Part shown: piece by piece, positions 8,841-17,770 of the stretch
Layout: each line of letters begins with the position of its first letter
Position numbering within the stretch: position 1 is the stretch's first letter
Source: Azoamicus viridis
GTDB lineage: Bacteria > Pseudomonadota > Gammaproteobacteria > UBA6186 > Azoamicaceae
Assembly (NCBI GenBank): GCA_043390165.1
Contig: DAWERM010000001.1
Coordinates: 248,001-312,000 of the forward strand
Length of the DNA stretch: 64,000 nucleotides
Reading direction: 5' to 3'
Translations under genes and position numbers: made by a program
Notes under the pieces: model-generated
Told to the model about the DNA's origin: nothing
Databases searched by the model: none
Seen by the model: only the letters and a program-made list of their open reading frames with translations

Positions 8841-9176
8841 TTAAAAAAAATTTTTTAAATAATAACTAGAATTACCGTTAAGAAACAAATTAAAAAATTT
8901 TCCACTTCTCAAAAAATATGAAAAACTCTCCGCTATATTTTTTTCTATATTAAGAAATCTTTTCAAAACAAACTTATTAATACTAACGGTAATATCATTT
9001 TTATAAAAAAACATACATCCTATAGGACATTTAGTTATACATTTACCACACATTACACAATACCTTTCACTTATAACATAACTACTGCCTAATAATCCAA
9101 AAATTGCATTAACTGGACAAACACTTAAACACTTGCTACAACCTACACAAAAACTACTTATAAATATCTTTTTCAT
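8841..9176 (-). CDS. RnfB-like two-[4Fe-4S] ferredoxin protein
   Basis: About 111 residues. Two cysteine-rich motifs of the form CXXCXXCXXXCP (CVGCSKCLSVCP and CVMCGKCITKCP), spaced as in bacterial 8Fe ferredoxins and the ferredoxin domain of RnfB, should bind two [4Fe-4S] clusters. The N-terminal membrane helix and first Fe-S domain of full RnfB (about 190 residues) are missing. It lies directly downstream of metG, a neighbourhood where lone RnfB-type genes occur in other Gammaproteobacteria. The C-terminal 50 residues have no recognised motif. I use the ATG at 9176; a GTG at 9185 is the alternative. The electron partner is unknown. Confidence 0.75.
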   Translation of the reverse strand: MKKIFISSFCVGCSKCLSVCPVNAIFGLLGSSYVISERYCVMCGKCITKCPIGCMFFYKNDITVSINKFVLKRFLNIEKNIAESFSYFLRSGKFFNLFLNGNSSYYLKNFF

Positions 9177-9187
9177 AAAAAACACTA

Positions 9188-10828
9188 TTAAACATTAACA
9201 AATAATTCATTAAAATTATCAATATTAATTCTCTTAATCAAATGTTCAAATTTATTAACTTTTCTAGAAAATAAAGGCTCTTTGAAATTATTCCAATTAA
9301 GATCACCTAAATCTAAAATACACTCAACTCTTTTAGCTAAACACGGCATAATAGGTTTTATATTTATAACCAATAACACAAACAAATTAATGGCTGTCGT
9401 ACAAACTTCATGAGCTCTATCATAAGTGTTTTTATCTTTTACCAAAAACCACGGCTTTTCAGAATCTATATAAAAATTTAAGTCTTCAACATATTTCATC
9501 AATAAACTAACAACCTTAGAATATTGCCTTTTATCATACAAAGGAATTACCAATCCTTTAATTCCTAAAAACTTTTCAAATAAAAACCAATTACTTATAG
9601 TAGACGATAAAAAGCCTCCATAATTATTATTAATAATATTAGCACACCTACTTAATATATTAACAAATTTCCCAACCAAATCAGAATTAACCTTGCTAAC
9701 AAAATCAACAAAATTAAAATCTATATCACAAATGCTATCATTCAACTTAGAAGCAAAGTAATATCTCAATAAATCAGGATCGAAAAACTTCAAATAATCT
9801 CTTACTGTAACAAAAGTTCCATTAGACTTAGACATCTTTCTTCCATTAATTGTCAAAAATCCATGAACAAAAACATCGTTAGGTAAACGAAAATCACTTC
9901 CCTTTAAAACAGCAGGCCAAAATAACGCATGAAAATACATTATATCTTTACCTATAAAATGATATAACTCAAAAGAACTATTCTTTCCCCAATAATCGTC
10001 AAAACTAATATTACGTATAAAACATAAATTCTTAAAACTAGCAATATAACCAATTGGAGCATCCAACCAAACGTAAAAATATTTATCAATTTCATTTGGT
10101 ATCAATATTCCAAAATACGGGCTATCTCTTGAAATATCCCAACTTTTTAATCCTACAGAAAACCATTCATTCAATTTATTTACAACTTCAACTTGAGATA
10201 TATTGTTTTTACACCAATCAAGCAAAAAATCTTGAAATAACTTTAAATTAAAAAAGTAATGCTTAGATTTTTTATTCACAGGCTTATGTCCACTTATAAC
10301 AGAAACAGGATCTATTAAATCTATAGAATCATATCTAGAACTACATTTTTCACATACATCTCCATATTGATCACTCGCATAGCATGACGGACATTTGCCT
10401 TTAACGTATCTGTCAGGTAAAAAAATATTTTTAGAATCATCATACAATTGATTTACACAATCAGTAAATATATACCCATTTTCATTTAATTTGTTAAATA
10501 TATAACAAGATAAATAATTATTCTCTAAAGAATGAGTTGTATAATAGTTATCAAGACAAATACCAAAATCCATTAAATCAAGCTTATGAGACAAATAATA
10601 CATATTAACCAACTCATCTGGTGTTAACCTATCATTACTAGCTTTTAACATTATAGGAGTTCCATGAGAATCATCTCCAGAAATATAAAAACAACTGTTA
10701 CCTATCTGCTTATGATATCTTACCCAAATATCAGTTTGTATAAATTCTAAAATATGACCTAAATGCAAATTTCCATTAGCATAAGGCAATGCGGAAGTGA
10801 CTAATATGTTTCTAACAACTCTATTCAT
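9188..10828 (-). CDS. metG: methionyl-tRNA synthetase
   Basis: A class I aminoacyl-tRNA synthetase of 546 residues with the HIGH-type motif PYANGNLHLGHILEF, a zinc-binding knuckle (CPSCYASDQYGDVCEKC) and KMSKSNGT. It charges initiator and elongator tRNA-Met. It lacks the extra C-terminal tRNA-binding/dimerisation domain of the 677-residue E. coli enzyme and so resembles the shorter form common in reduced genomes. The gap of 91 bases to the divergent grxD gene contains the promoters of both. All catalytic motifs are intact. Confidence 0.97.
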   Translation of the reverse strand: MNRVVRNILVTSALPYANGNLHLGHILEFIQTDIWVRYHKQIGNSCFYISGDDSHGTPIMLKASNDRLTPDELVNMYYLSHKLDLMDFGICLDNYYTTHSLENNYLSCYIFNKLNENGYIFTDCVNQLYDDSKNIFLPDRYVKGKCPSCYASDQYGDVCEKCSSRYDSIDLIDPVSVISGHKPVNKKSKHYFFNLKLFQDFLLDWCKNNISQVEVVNKLNEWFSVGLKSWDISRDSPYFGILIPNEIDKYFYVWLDAPIGYIASFKNLCFIRNISFDDYWGKNSSFELYHFIGKDIMYFHALFWPAVLKGSDFRLPNDVFVHGFLTINGRKMSKSNGTFVTVRDYLKFFDPDLLRYYFASKLNDSICDIDFNFVDFVSKVNSDLVGKFVNILSRCANIINNNYGGFLSSTISNWFLFEKFLGIKGLVIPLYDKRQYSKVVSLLMKYVEDLNFYIDSEKPWFLVKDKNTYDRAHEVCTTAINLFVLLVINIKPIMPCLAKRVECILDLGDLNWNNFKEPLFSRKVNKFEHLIKRINIDNFNELFVNV

Positions 10829-10919
10829 CTAAATAAAATATAAATTAATACAATTAAGTTTATCAAAAAAAAAATAATAATAAAATAAATAGACTAAAAT
10901 ATTTATACCAAGGAAAAAA

Positions 10920-11228
10920 ATGACAAATATAGAAAAATACATACAAAATCAAATAAAAAACAATAAAACAATCCTGTACATGAAAGGCTCTCCTCAAAAT
11001 CCAATATGTAAATACTCAGCCATCGCTGTAAACATATTAAATACGCTTAATATAGAATATATTCATGTAAATGTATTAGAAAATCAAGAATTGAAAAAAG
11101 CACTAACAATATACTCAAATTGGCATACATTTCCACAATTATACCACAATGAAAATCTAATTGGTGGAGTAGATGTAATGGCTGAACTTCAAAAAAAAAA
11201 TGAATTGAAAAATATCTTAAAACAATAA
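10920..11228 (+). CDS. grxD: monothiol glutaredoxin (Grx4/GrxD family) with altered active site
   Basis: The 102 residues align along the whole GrxD family: ILYMKGSP, then the active site, then NWHTFPQLYHNENLIGGVDVMAEL. These proteins carry and deliver [2Fe-2S] clusters bound by the active-site cysteine and glutathione. The family motif CGFS is CKYS here (Cys30 kept; Gly-Phe replaced by Lys-Tyr), and the glutathione-contacting GGCD segment reads GGVD. A good ribosome-binding site (AAGGA) precedes the ATG. Fold and role probably remain, but cluster binding may differ from the standard form. Confidence 0.9.
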   Translation: MTNIEKYIQNQIKNNKTILYMKGSPQNPICKYSAIAVNILNTLNIEYIHVNVLENQELKKALTIYSNWHTFPQLYHNENLIGGVDVMAELQKKNELKNILKQ

Positions 11229-11257
11229 AATACAAAAAAATTATTTAAATATAATTA

Positions 11258-11284
11258 TTGACAAAACAAAAATACATATATAAT
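11258..11284 (+). promoter_or_regulatory. candidate sigma-70 promoter for tRNA-Val / tRNA-Asp / ppiD / fabV
   Basis: A perfect -35 hexamer TTGACA (11258-11263) and a perfect -10 TATAAT (11279-11284) are separated by 15 bases, slightly shorter than the usual 16-18. The first base of tRNA-Val lies 34 bases after the -10. Two consensus hexamers at this position are unlikely to be chance even in A+T-rich DNA, though the short spacer lowers certainty. Confidence 0.55.
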
Positions 11285-11317
11285 CTTCTCTATATAAAGA
11301 ATTCTTGTTAATAAAAT

Positions 11318-11390
11318 GGGTGCTTAGCTCAGCTGGGAGAGCATCGCTTTTACAAGGCGGGGGTCGGGGGTTCAAATCCCTCAGCACCCA
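11318..11390 (+). tRNA. tRNA-Val (anticodon UAC)
   Basis: A 73-base cloverleaf. The acceptor GGGTGCT pairs with AGCACCC. The D-arm contains TAGCTCAGCTGGGAGAGC. The anticodon loop TTTACAA has TAC at 11351-11353, and the T-arm is GGGGGTTCAAATCCC. Discriminator base A is at 11390. The sequence is very close to E. coli tRNA-Val. The 3' CCA is not encoded and must be added after transcription. The closing anticodon-stem pairs are G-U wobbles. It is followed eight bases later by tRNA-Asp. Confidence 0.97.
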
Positions 11391-11398
11391 AGAAACAA

Positions 11399-11472
11399 GG
11401 AGCGGTAGTTCAGTTGGTTAGAATATCGGCCTGTCACGCCGGAGGTCGCGGGTTCGAGCCCCGTCCGCTCCG
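11399..11472 (+). tRNA. tRNA-Asp (anticodon GUC)
   Basis: A 74-base cloverleaf. The acceptor GGAGCGG pairs with CCGCTCC, with discriminator G at 11472. The anticodon loop CTGTCAC has GTC at 11433-11435, and the T-arm is CGGGTTCGAGCCCCG. It is almost identical to E. coli tRNA-Asp. The 3' CCA is not encoded. The ppiD start codon follows 13 bases later, so the pair is probably co-transcribed with ppiD and fabV, the same neighbours as in Pseudomonas. Confidence 0.97.
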
Positions 11473-11485
11473 AAATAAAGAAGCA

Positions 11486-13216
11486 ATGATAGAAAAAACA
11501 AAATACATAAAACAAATATTTACCTGGCTTGTTATATTTATTGCATCAATAGCATTAATATTTACAGGATTAGGAATAAATTCAAATCAAAATAATAAAT
11601 CTAAAGATACAATTAAAGTTGGTAATTTTACTTTTACAAGAAACGAAGTTAGCATACTTGTTAACAATATTTTTAAAAAAAAATACATAAAAGAAAATAA
11701 TAAAGACTATCTAGAAAAAAAAATAACAAAAATAATAATAAATAACATAAAATTTAATTCTCACCAAGAACAAAACAAAATAATAACAACAGAAAAAGAA
11801 ATAATAGATATCATATTATTAGAAAAAAAATTTCAAAAGAATGGAGTGTTTTCGAAAAATTTATATAAATCTTTCCTAGAAAAAAAAAAATACACTGACA
11901 TAGAATTTCAAAAAAATATTAAAATAAACTCAATAAAAACACAAATTAAAAATGGACTATATAATTCTAACTTAAAAAGAATAAAATTAAATCAAAAAGA
12001 TAATAAAATTATTAATTTACAATTTAAAAAAATAAAAACTAAAAAATTTACAAAAAAACAAAGCATAAATAACCCAAAAATATTAAATTTTTACAACGAA
12101 AATGAAAATAAATTTATCTCTAATGAAATTATAAAAATAGAATATATAGATTTATCTATAAAGAATATAATAAAAAATATTACTATCACTGAAAAAAAAA
12201 TAAATAAATACTATAAAAAAAATAAACACATATATTTAAAAACAAATTTAACAAAAATTAAACACACTTATATCCCAAAAAACAAAATTAAAGCATTCCA
12301 AAACCTAAACAAAAAAAACACACTTACAATAAAAAATACATTAAAAAGTGAAATAAATAACTTCAAAACTATTTTGATAGGAAAAGATGAAATAAATAAA
12401 AAACTAGAAAATATTATTTTATATTCAATAAAAAACCAAAACGAAAATAAATTAATAAAATCAAAAGATGGTATACACTTAGTTAAACTTATTAAAGTTT
12501 ATAATAACAAAAAATATATAAAAGAAAAAATAAAACTAGATATAGATAATAAATACAAAAAAGAAAAAGCAGAAAAATCCATAGATAAACAAAACACAAA
12601 AGTATCAAACATGGTTTTTGAAGAAGAATTTTCAATTGAAAAATCATCAAAAATATGTAATATAGAAACTAAAATAAGTAAATACTTCTCAAAAACTGGT
12701 GGATTTGGATTGTTGTCTTTACCTATAGTAATTGAATCAGCATTTGATAAAAATATAATAACTAACAAAAAAAATAGCGCCTCTATAAAAATAGACAATC
12801 ACAGATTTTTATTTCTAAGGGTAATAGAATATAAAAAACCACTAAAAACATCTTTTAAAGAAAATATATCTAAAATAGAAAAATACATGACACTTATAGA
12901 ACTAGAAACCGAAATATTCAAGATATATGCAAAAAAACTAGATATTATTACTAATAAAAATCAAAAATTACCATCTGCATGGATGGTTATAAACAACTAT
13001 TCAAAATATTCAAAAAATAATAATATTAGTAAAAAATTGAAAATGGAAATACTTAAACAAATAACAGCACCTGCCATGAAAATAATAAAAAACAAAAATA
13101 ATTACTTTGCAATACTTATAAATAAAATAGAATATATCAAAACAAATGACACAGATGTATATAATATAAACACAAAAGAAATATATAATATATACAAAAA
13201 AACAAATATCAAATAA
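11486..13216 (+). CDS. ppiD: PpiD-like periplasmic folding chaperone (SurA/parvulin family)
   Basis: About 576 residues: one N-terminal membrane helix (IFTWLVIFIASIALIFTGLGI) followed by a large, very Lys/Asn-rich periplasmic region. The start and length resemble PpiD (623 in E. coli), which anchors at the Sec translocon and helps newly exported outer-membrane proteins fold. The central parvulin-like part is poorly conserved; segments such as SKTGGFGLLSLP recall the F-x-x-G-D-LGW family motif. The open frame extends upstream through tRNA-Asp, but the ATG at 11486 after the tRNA is the real start. The stop overlaps fabV by one base. Assignment rests on anchor, length and tRNA/enoyl-reductase context. 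Confidence 0.75.
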   Translation: MIEKTKYIKQIFTWLVIFIASIALIFTGLGINSNQNNKSKDTIKVGNFTFTRNEVSILVNNIFKKKYIKENNKDYLEKKITKIIINNIKFNSHQEQNKIITTEKEIIDIILLEKKFQKNGVFSKNLYKSFLEKKKYTDIEFQKNIKINSIKTQIKNGLYNSNLKRIKLNQKDNKIINLQFKKIKTKKFTKKQSINNPKILNFYNENENKFISNEIIKIEYIDLSIKNIIKNITITEKKINKYYKKNKHIYLKTNLTKIKHTYIPKNKIKAFQNLNKKNTLTIKNTLKSEINNFKTILIGKDEINKKLENIILYSIKNQNENKLIKSKDGIHLVKLIKVYNNKKYIKEKIKLDIDNKYKKEKAEKSIDKQNTKVSNMVFEEEFSIEKSSKICNIETKISKYFSKTGGFGLLSLPIVIESAFDKNIITNKKNSASIKIDNHRFLFLRVIEYKKPLKTSFKENISKIEKYMTLIELETEIFKIYAKKLDIITNKNQKLPSAWMVINNYSKYSKNNNISKKLKMEILKQITAPAMKIIKNKNNYFAILINKIEYIKTNDTDVYNINTKEIYNIYKKTNIK

Positions 13217-14415
13217 TGAAAATATTACCAAAAGTAAAAAACTTAATATGTATAACATCACATCCAAAAGGATGTAAAGAAAACATAGCAACATCTGTTA
13301 GATATATAAAAAAGCATACTAACTACACAAAAGAAAAAAAAACCATTCTAATTATAGGAGCATCAACAGGATATGGGCTAGCTACAAGATTAGTAGCAAC
13401 GTTTGGATATAAAGCAAAAACTATAGGCATAATACATGAAAAACAAAATAAAAAAACCAAACCAGCAACAGCAGGATGGTACAATACAGCATTTTTAGAA
13501 CATGTAGCAAAAAAAAACAATATATACGCTAAAAGTATAAATATAGACGCATATTCACAAGAAGCTAAAATAAAAGTAATAGAAATAATAAAAAAAGAAC
13601 TTAGCGGAAAAATCGATTTACTTTTTTATAGCATTGCATCCTCTAAACGATACGACCAAAAAACTAATAAAACATATAAATCATCTTTAAAACCAGTAGA
13701 TACTATATATAAATGTAAAACATTAGATATTTATAACAAAAAATTAAAAACCACAATAATTGAACCAGCAACTAAAGATGAAATCAACAACACAATAAAA
13801 GTTATGGGTGGAGAAGATTGGGAAATATGGATAAATTATCTAATTAAAGAAAATGTATTAAATGAAAACTTTAAAACCATAGCATATTCATATAATGGAT
13901 CAAAAATAACTAATAAAATATACAAAAATGGAACTATAGGACTAGCTAAAAAAAATCTAAAAAAAATAATGTATAACTTAAATAAAAAGTTAACAAAAAA
14001 ATGTAATGGCAGAGCTTATATATCAATAAACACAGCCACACTTACGCAAGCAAGTATAGCAATACCAACTGTATCATTATATATCCCAATACTAAACAAA
14101 ATCTTAAAAAAAAAATACATATATGAAAACAGTATAGATCAAATACTTAAACTATTCAAATTAATTAATAATAAAAAGACATTACCAAACATAATTAGAT
14201 TGGATAATTTTGAACTTAGAGAAGATATACAATATAAAATAAACCTTATATTAAAAAAAATAAATACCAAAACACTAAACAAATATCTAAATTTAGAAGA
14301 AACAAAAATTGAATTTTATAAGTTATTTGGTTTCGCAAATAGAAAAATAAACTACTCACTAGACTCTAATATAAACATTCTCATACCTTCTATAATTAAT
14401 AAAACTAAAAACTAA
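13216..14415 (+). CDS. fabV: FabV-type enoyl-[acyl-carrier-protein] reductase (NADH)
   Basis: The 399 residues match FabV length. The N-terminal NADH site reads ILIIGASTGYGLATRL, followed by KPATAGWYNT. The catalytic Tyr-x8-Lys arrangement is present in IYKNGTIGLAKK, with a second conserved Tyr ten residues before it. FabV reduces trans-2-enoyl-ACP in the last step of each fatty-acid elongation cycle, so some fatty-acid synthesis is retained. The stop of ppiD and this start share one base. The 3' end overlaps sdhE, on the other strand, by four bases. Confidence 0.96.
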   Translation: MKILPKVKNLICITSHPKGCKENIATSVRYIKKHTNYTKEKKTILIIGASTGYGLATRLVATFGYKAKTIGIIHEKQNKKTKPATAGWYNTAFLEHVAKKNNIYAKSINIDAYSQEAKIKVIEIIKKELSGKIDLLFYSIASSKRYDQKTNKTYKSSLKPVDTIYKCKTLDIYNKKLKTTIIEPATKDEINNTIKVMGGEDWEIWINYLIKENVLNENFKTIAYSYNGSKITNKIYKNGTIGLAKKNLKKIMYNLNKKLTKKCNGRAYISINTATLTQASIAIPTVSLYIPILNKILKKKYIYENSIDQILKLFKLINNKKTLPNIIRLDNFELREDIQYKINLILKKINTKTLNKYLNLEETKIEFYKLFGFANRKINYSLDSNINILIPSIINKTKN

Positions 14416-14672
14416 AAAACCTTTTTATCAGTAACGTAATTAATTCTATTCACCATGTCTATAATATTATTATTACTAGGAATAGCTCTCTTAACTAACC
14501 ATAAATACAGATTATTGTCAGATTCACATAATAATGCACAAAAATCAACCAAAACCTTACCATCCATATTACTATACTCAGATTCTAAAAAATTCGTCAA
14601 GATAATATCTAACTCTAACATTCCTCTTCTACAATTTAAATAAATTTTAGAAAATAAAAAGCTATCTTTCAT
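14412..14672 (-). CDS. sdhE: SdhE, FAD assembly factor for succinate dehydrogenase
   Basis: About 86 residues with the family signature CRRGMLELD (RGxxE motif) and the C-terminal pattern LLCESDNNLYLWLVKRAIP, as in E. coli YgfY/SdhE. The protein promotes covalent attachment of FAD to SdhA, which implies that complex II or fumarate reductase is encoded elsewhere in the genome. I use the ATG at 14672; a GTG three codons upstream is possible. It lies 15 bases after lysS and ends against fabV. Confidence 0.92.
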   Translation of the reverse strand: MKDSFLFSKIYLNCRRGMLELDIILTNFLESEYSNMDGKVLVDFCALLCESDNNLYLWLVKRAIPSNNNIIDMVNRINYVTDKKVF

Positions 14673-14696
14673 AAAAACCACAAAAAATAATATATT

Positions 14697-16133
14697 TCAT
14701 TTAAATTTCATTAAAGGAAACAATAAAACATCTTTTATATTAACAGAGTTAGTAAACAACATAACTAATCTATCAATTCCTATTCCTTCTCCAGCTGTTG
14801 GTGGTAGTCCATATTTCAATGCATCTATATAATCTCTATCATAATGCAACTCAACAGAATTATCATTTTTTTTTTCTCTTATCTGCTTTATAAATCTTCT
14901 AGATTGTTCAATAGGATCATTTAATTCTGAAAACCCATTTGCTATTTCTCTACCATATATATACAATTCAAATCTCTCAGTTGCCGTAGGGTCATCGGTT
15001 AATGACTTTGCTAAAGGAGAAACATCTACTGGATGAAAAATAATGAACGTAGGATCTATTAAATTTTTCTCTACAGTTTCCTCAAATACATGAAATTGCA
15101 ACTCTCCTAATGTCAAATTTTCAGAAAATGAAAACCCACCATTCTTCATATACAAAACTAATTTATCTTTATCATTTAAATCATCAAAACTTAAATTTCT
15201 ATTATACTTTATTATAGAATCTTTAAATGGCAATTTTAAAAAACTATTTGAAAAATCTATATTTTTACCTTGATAATCTAAAATTAAACCATTGTTTAAT
15301 TTTTTACACAAATATCTAAACAAGCTTTCTGTTAATATCATTAAATCTTTATAATTGGAATAAGCTTGATAAAACTCTATCATTGTAAATTCAGGATTAT
15401 GTCTATTTGAGGTTCCCTCATTTCTAAAGCTTTTACTTATTTCAAAAACCCTTTCAAAACCACCTACAATCAACCGTTTCAAATACAATTCTGGAGAAAC
15501 TCTTAAATATAATTTAGCATTCAAATAATTATGATAAGTAACAAATGGCCTAGCTAAAGCTCCACCAGGAATGCTTTGAATTATAGGGGTTTCTACTTCT
15601 AAATAATTCCTATTTAAAAAAAAAGTACGAACATATTGAATCAATTTACTCCTAACCTCAAATGTATCCATAGTCTTACTATTAACCATTAAATCTAAAT
15701 ACCGCTTTCTATAACATATTTCTTTTTCTAATAATCCTTTCCATTTATCTGGAAAGGGCTTTAAATTCTTAGAAAGTACAGAGATATAACTAATCCTCAA
15801 TGAAAATTCACCAGTCTTTGTTTTAAAACATTTACCTTTTACTCCAACAATATCTCCTAAACTTAAATATGAAATTATATTCTCATAATCATTATCAAAA
15901 TCATTTTTCGATAAATAAATTTGAACTACACTAGATGAATCTTTTAGACTTAAAAATGAGGCTTTTCCCATAACACGCTTTCTAATTATTCTACCACAAA
16001 CAGAAAATATCCTATTCTCCTGTAAATTACCATCTAAATATTTATTTTTCAAACTACTCAAAAAATGTGTTCTTTTAAATTTATTTGAATAAACACATTT
16101 AAATTTTTCTTCAACTTTTAACATAACAATCAT
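14697..16133 (-). CDS. lysS: lysyl-tRNA synthetase (class II)
   Basis: The 478 residues include an N-terminal OB-fold anticodon-binding domain (FSVCGRIIRKRVMGKASFLSL) and a class IIb catalytic core: motif 2 FRNEGTSNRHNPEFTMIEFYQAY and motif 3 ending GEGIGIDRLVMLF. It charges tRNA-Lys. The start overlaps the prfB stop by four bases (ATGA), keeping the prfB-lysS operon known from E. coli. The sequence is intact and of normal length. Confidence 0.97.
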   Translation of the reverse strand: MIVMLKVEEKFKCVYSNKFKRTHFLSSLKNKYLDGNLQENRIFSVCGRIIRKRVMGKASFLSLKDSSSVVQIYLSKNDFDNDYENIISYLSLGDIVGVKGKCFKTKTGEFSLRISYISVLSKNLKPFPDKWKGLLEKEICYRKRYLDLMVNSKTMDTFEVRSKLIQYVRTFFLNRNYLEVETPIIQSIPGGALARPFVTYHNYLNAKLYLRVSPELYLKRLIVGGFERVFEISKSFRNEGTSNRHNPEFTMIEFYQAYSNYKDLMILTESLFRYLCKKLNNGLILDYQGKNIDFSNSFLKLPFKDSIIKYNRNLSFDDLNDKDKLVLYMKNGGFSFSENLTLGELQFHVFEETVEKNLIDPTFIIFHPVDVSPLAKSLTDDPTATERFELYIYGREIANGFSELNDPIEQSRRFIKQIREKKNDNSVELHYDRDYIDALKYGLPPTAGEGIGIDRLVMLFTNSVNIKDVLLFPLMKFK

Positions 16134-17240
16134 TTCACACTAATATTTTTATTTAGAATAGATAACATAAACGGCTCTATATTACCATCTAACACCAATT
16201 TTACATCACTCATTTCAAAATTAGTACGCAAATCCTTAACAAGGGACTGATCCAAAATATAAGATCTTATTTGATTTCCCCATGCTATATCTAACTTACT
16301 CTTTTCAAAACTTTCTTTATAGCTCTTTCTATCTAATAACTCCAAATTATGTAATTTGGATTTTAATTGATCAATAGCCTGTGATTTATTTTTATGCTGA
16401 GACCTATTAGATTGACATTGAACTATAATACCTGTAGGTATATGAGTTATTCTTACAGCCGAATCAGTTTTATTAACATGTTGTCCACCAGCTCCACCTG
16501 ATTTATAAGTGTCTATTTTTAAATCAGAATCACTTATATCAATTTTTAAATCCTTATAATTATCAGGATAAACAAAAACAGACGCAAAAGATGTATGCCT
16601 CTTTCCATTTGAACTAAAAGGGGACTTTCTAACTAACCGATGTATACCTGATTCAAGTTTTAACCATCCATAAGAATAATCACCACTTATTTTGATAGAT
16701 GCATTCTTTATACCAGCCACTTCCCCATAAGAAACATTTAACAAATCAAACTTAAATTCATTTCTATTTGCCCAACAAGAATACATATTCAACAACATAC
16801 TCGCCCAATCCTGAGCATCTATTCCACCCGAACCAGACTGAACATCCAAAAAAGCATTGCATTTATCATTTTCATTTACAAAAAAACTTTCAATTTCAAA
16901 TCGGTACAATTTATTTTCAAAAACATCTATCAACACTAATAACTCAGAAAGAATAACTAAATCATTATCAGTTTTAGAAATATCAAAAAATTCAAACATA
17001 TCATTCAAATCAATCTCAAAACAATTAACAATAAATATAATCTTTTTTAATTTAGAAAACTCATTAAACAAAACATTAAACTTACTAAAATTGGTAGAAT
17101 AATCTATATCCTGAAATAACAAATTCAAATCATCAAAACGATGCTTTATACTACTATAATCAAAGACGCACCATCAATAAACTTAACCGATCCCTAGATC
17201 TAATCAATCTATTATAAATAACACAAGAACTTATAACCAT
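16130..17240 (-). CDS. prfB: peptide chain release factor 2, expressed by +1 programmed frameshift
   Basis: The main frame carries GSGGIDAQDWASM, the SPF specificity tripeptide (KSPFSSNGKRHTSF) and the catalytic GGQ (SGGAGGQHVNKTDSAVR). It reads UGA and UAA stops. The long frame alone lacks the N-terminus. Upstream, a 26-codon frame from the ATG at 17238-17240 ends in CTT TGA (17165-17160). Skipping one T after CTT continues as DYSSIKHRFDDLNLLF, matching the DYDAKKERLEEVNAEL segment just after the E. coli shift site. The joined product is 369 residues (E. coli 365). The upstream frame also keeps the NR-L spacing of the family N-terminus. It lies 20 bases after nosL and overlaps lysS. Confidence 0.95.
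17160..17172 (-). promoter_or_regulatory. programmed +1 frameshift site of prfB
   Basis: On the coding strand the site reads GGTGCGTCTTTGA. It has the invariant slippery CTT followed by in-frame TGA. Three bases before CTT lies GGTG, complementary to part of the anti-Shine-Dalgarno sequence, at the spacing known to stimulate shifting in E. coli. When RF2 is scarce, pausing at UGA lets ribosomes slip and make more RF2. The stimulator is weaker than the E. coli AGGGGG. Confidence 0.9.
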
Positions 17241-17260
17241 AAAATAAAAACTATCCTAAA

Positions 17261-17770
17261 TCAACTAACACGACTCATGTTTTTTTTGTAACTACTATCA
17301 AAAACATCTCTATTAATATCATAAAATTTTAATAATATCCCACCATTTTTTTCCATAAATAAAACAGCTTTATCTGTGTTACTAAATGGAACATAACTTA
17401 AATTCATAGCACCTTTCTTATTACTATCTATAACATAAACAGCATCCTCTGCTAAAATCCACTTATCAAAATAAGCATCCCAATCTAAACCAGAAAAATC
17501 CTGAACATAAATATGCCTAATTCTATTTCTTAATATATCATTAAAAATTTCATAAAAAATTTCCTTAACGTCACAATAAAATGTTCTCTTGTTGTCTTTC
17601 CAAACTATCTGCGCCTTTGGGCCGCTCCATTCCATAAGTATCATCTCATCAACGCAACAACTTTGATCAGTTAAATTAATAGGTCCATAATCTATATTAT
17701 CTTTCGAGAAAAAAATATAAACAAAACCACAAACTAAAAAAAAACACACCACAAAAAATCTAAATATCAC
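17261..17770 (-). CDS. nosL: NosL, copper-binding accessory protein for nitrous-oxide reductase
   Basis: 169 residues with an N-terminal hydrophobic segment and the NosL core CCVDEMILMEWSGPKAQIVW; the M-x-L-x-E-x-x-GPKAQI stretch is diagnostic. NosL delivers Cu(I) to the NosDFY complex for the NosZ CuZ site. Canonical NosL proteins are lipoproteins; here the candidate cysteine (FLVCG, about residue 14) is in a poor lipobox, so it may be only membrane-anchored. Cys38 and Met43 could be copper ligands. The start is a GTG at 17768-17770 inside the end of the preceding gene, so translation is probably coupled. It is the last gene of the nos run. Confidence 0.93.
   Translation of the reverse strand: MIFRFFVVCFFLVCGFVYIFFSKDNIDYGPINLTDQSCCVDEMILMEWSGPKAQIVWKDNKRTFYCDVKEIFYEIFNDILRNRIRHIYVQDFSGLDWDAYFDKWILAEDAVYVIDSNKKGAMNLSYVPFSNTDKAVLFMEKNGGILLKFYDINRDVFDSSYKKNMSRVS

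Noticed and set aside
11414..11485. Upstream extension of the ppiD frame through tRNA-Asp
   Set aside because: The extra residues are the translated tRNA sequence; the ATG at 11486, after the tRNA, gives a normal PpiD N-terminal anchor.
12499..12798. Leftward frame opposite ppiD
   Set aside because: No ribosome-binding site or family match; a by-product of the Lys/Asn-rich ppiD coding strand.
16130..17128. prfB as a broken pseudogene because of the in-frame TGA
   Set aside because: The CTT TGA site, its spacing from a Shine-Dalgarno-like GGTG and the continuity of the family sequence across the shift fit programmed frameshifting, not decay.
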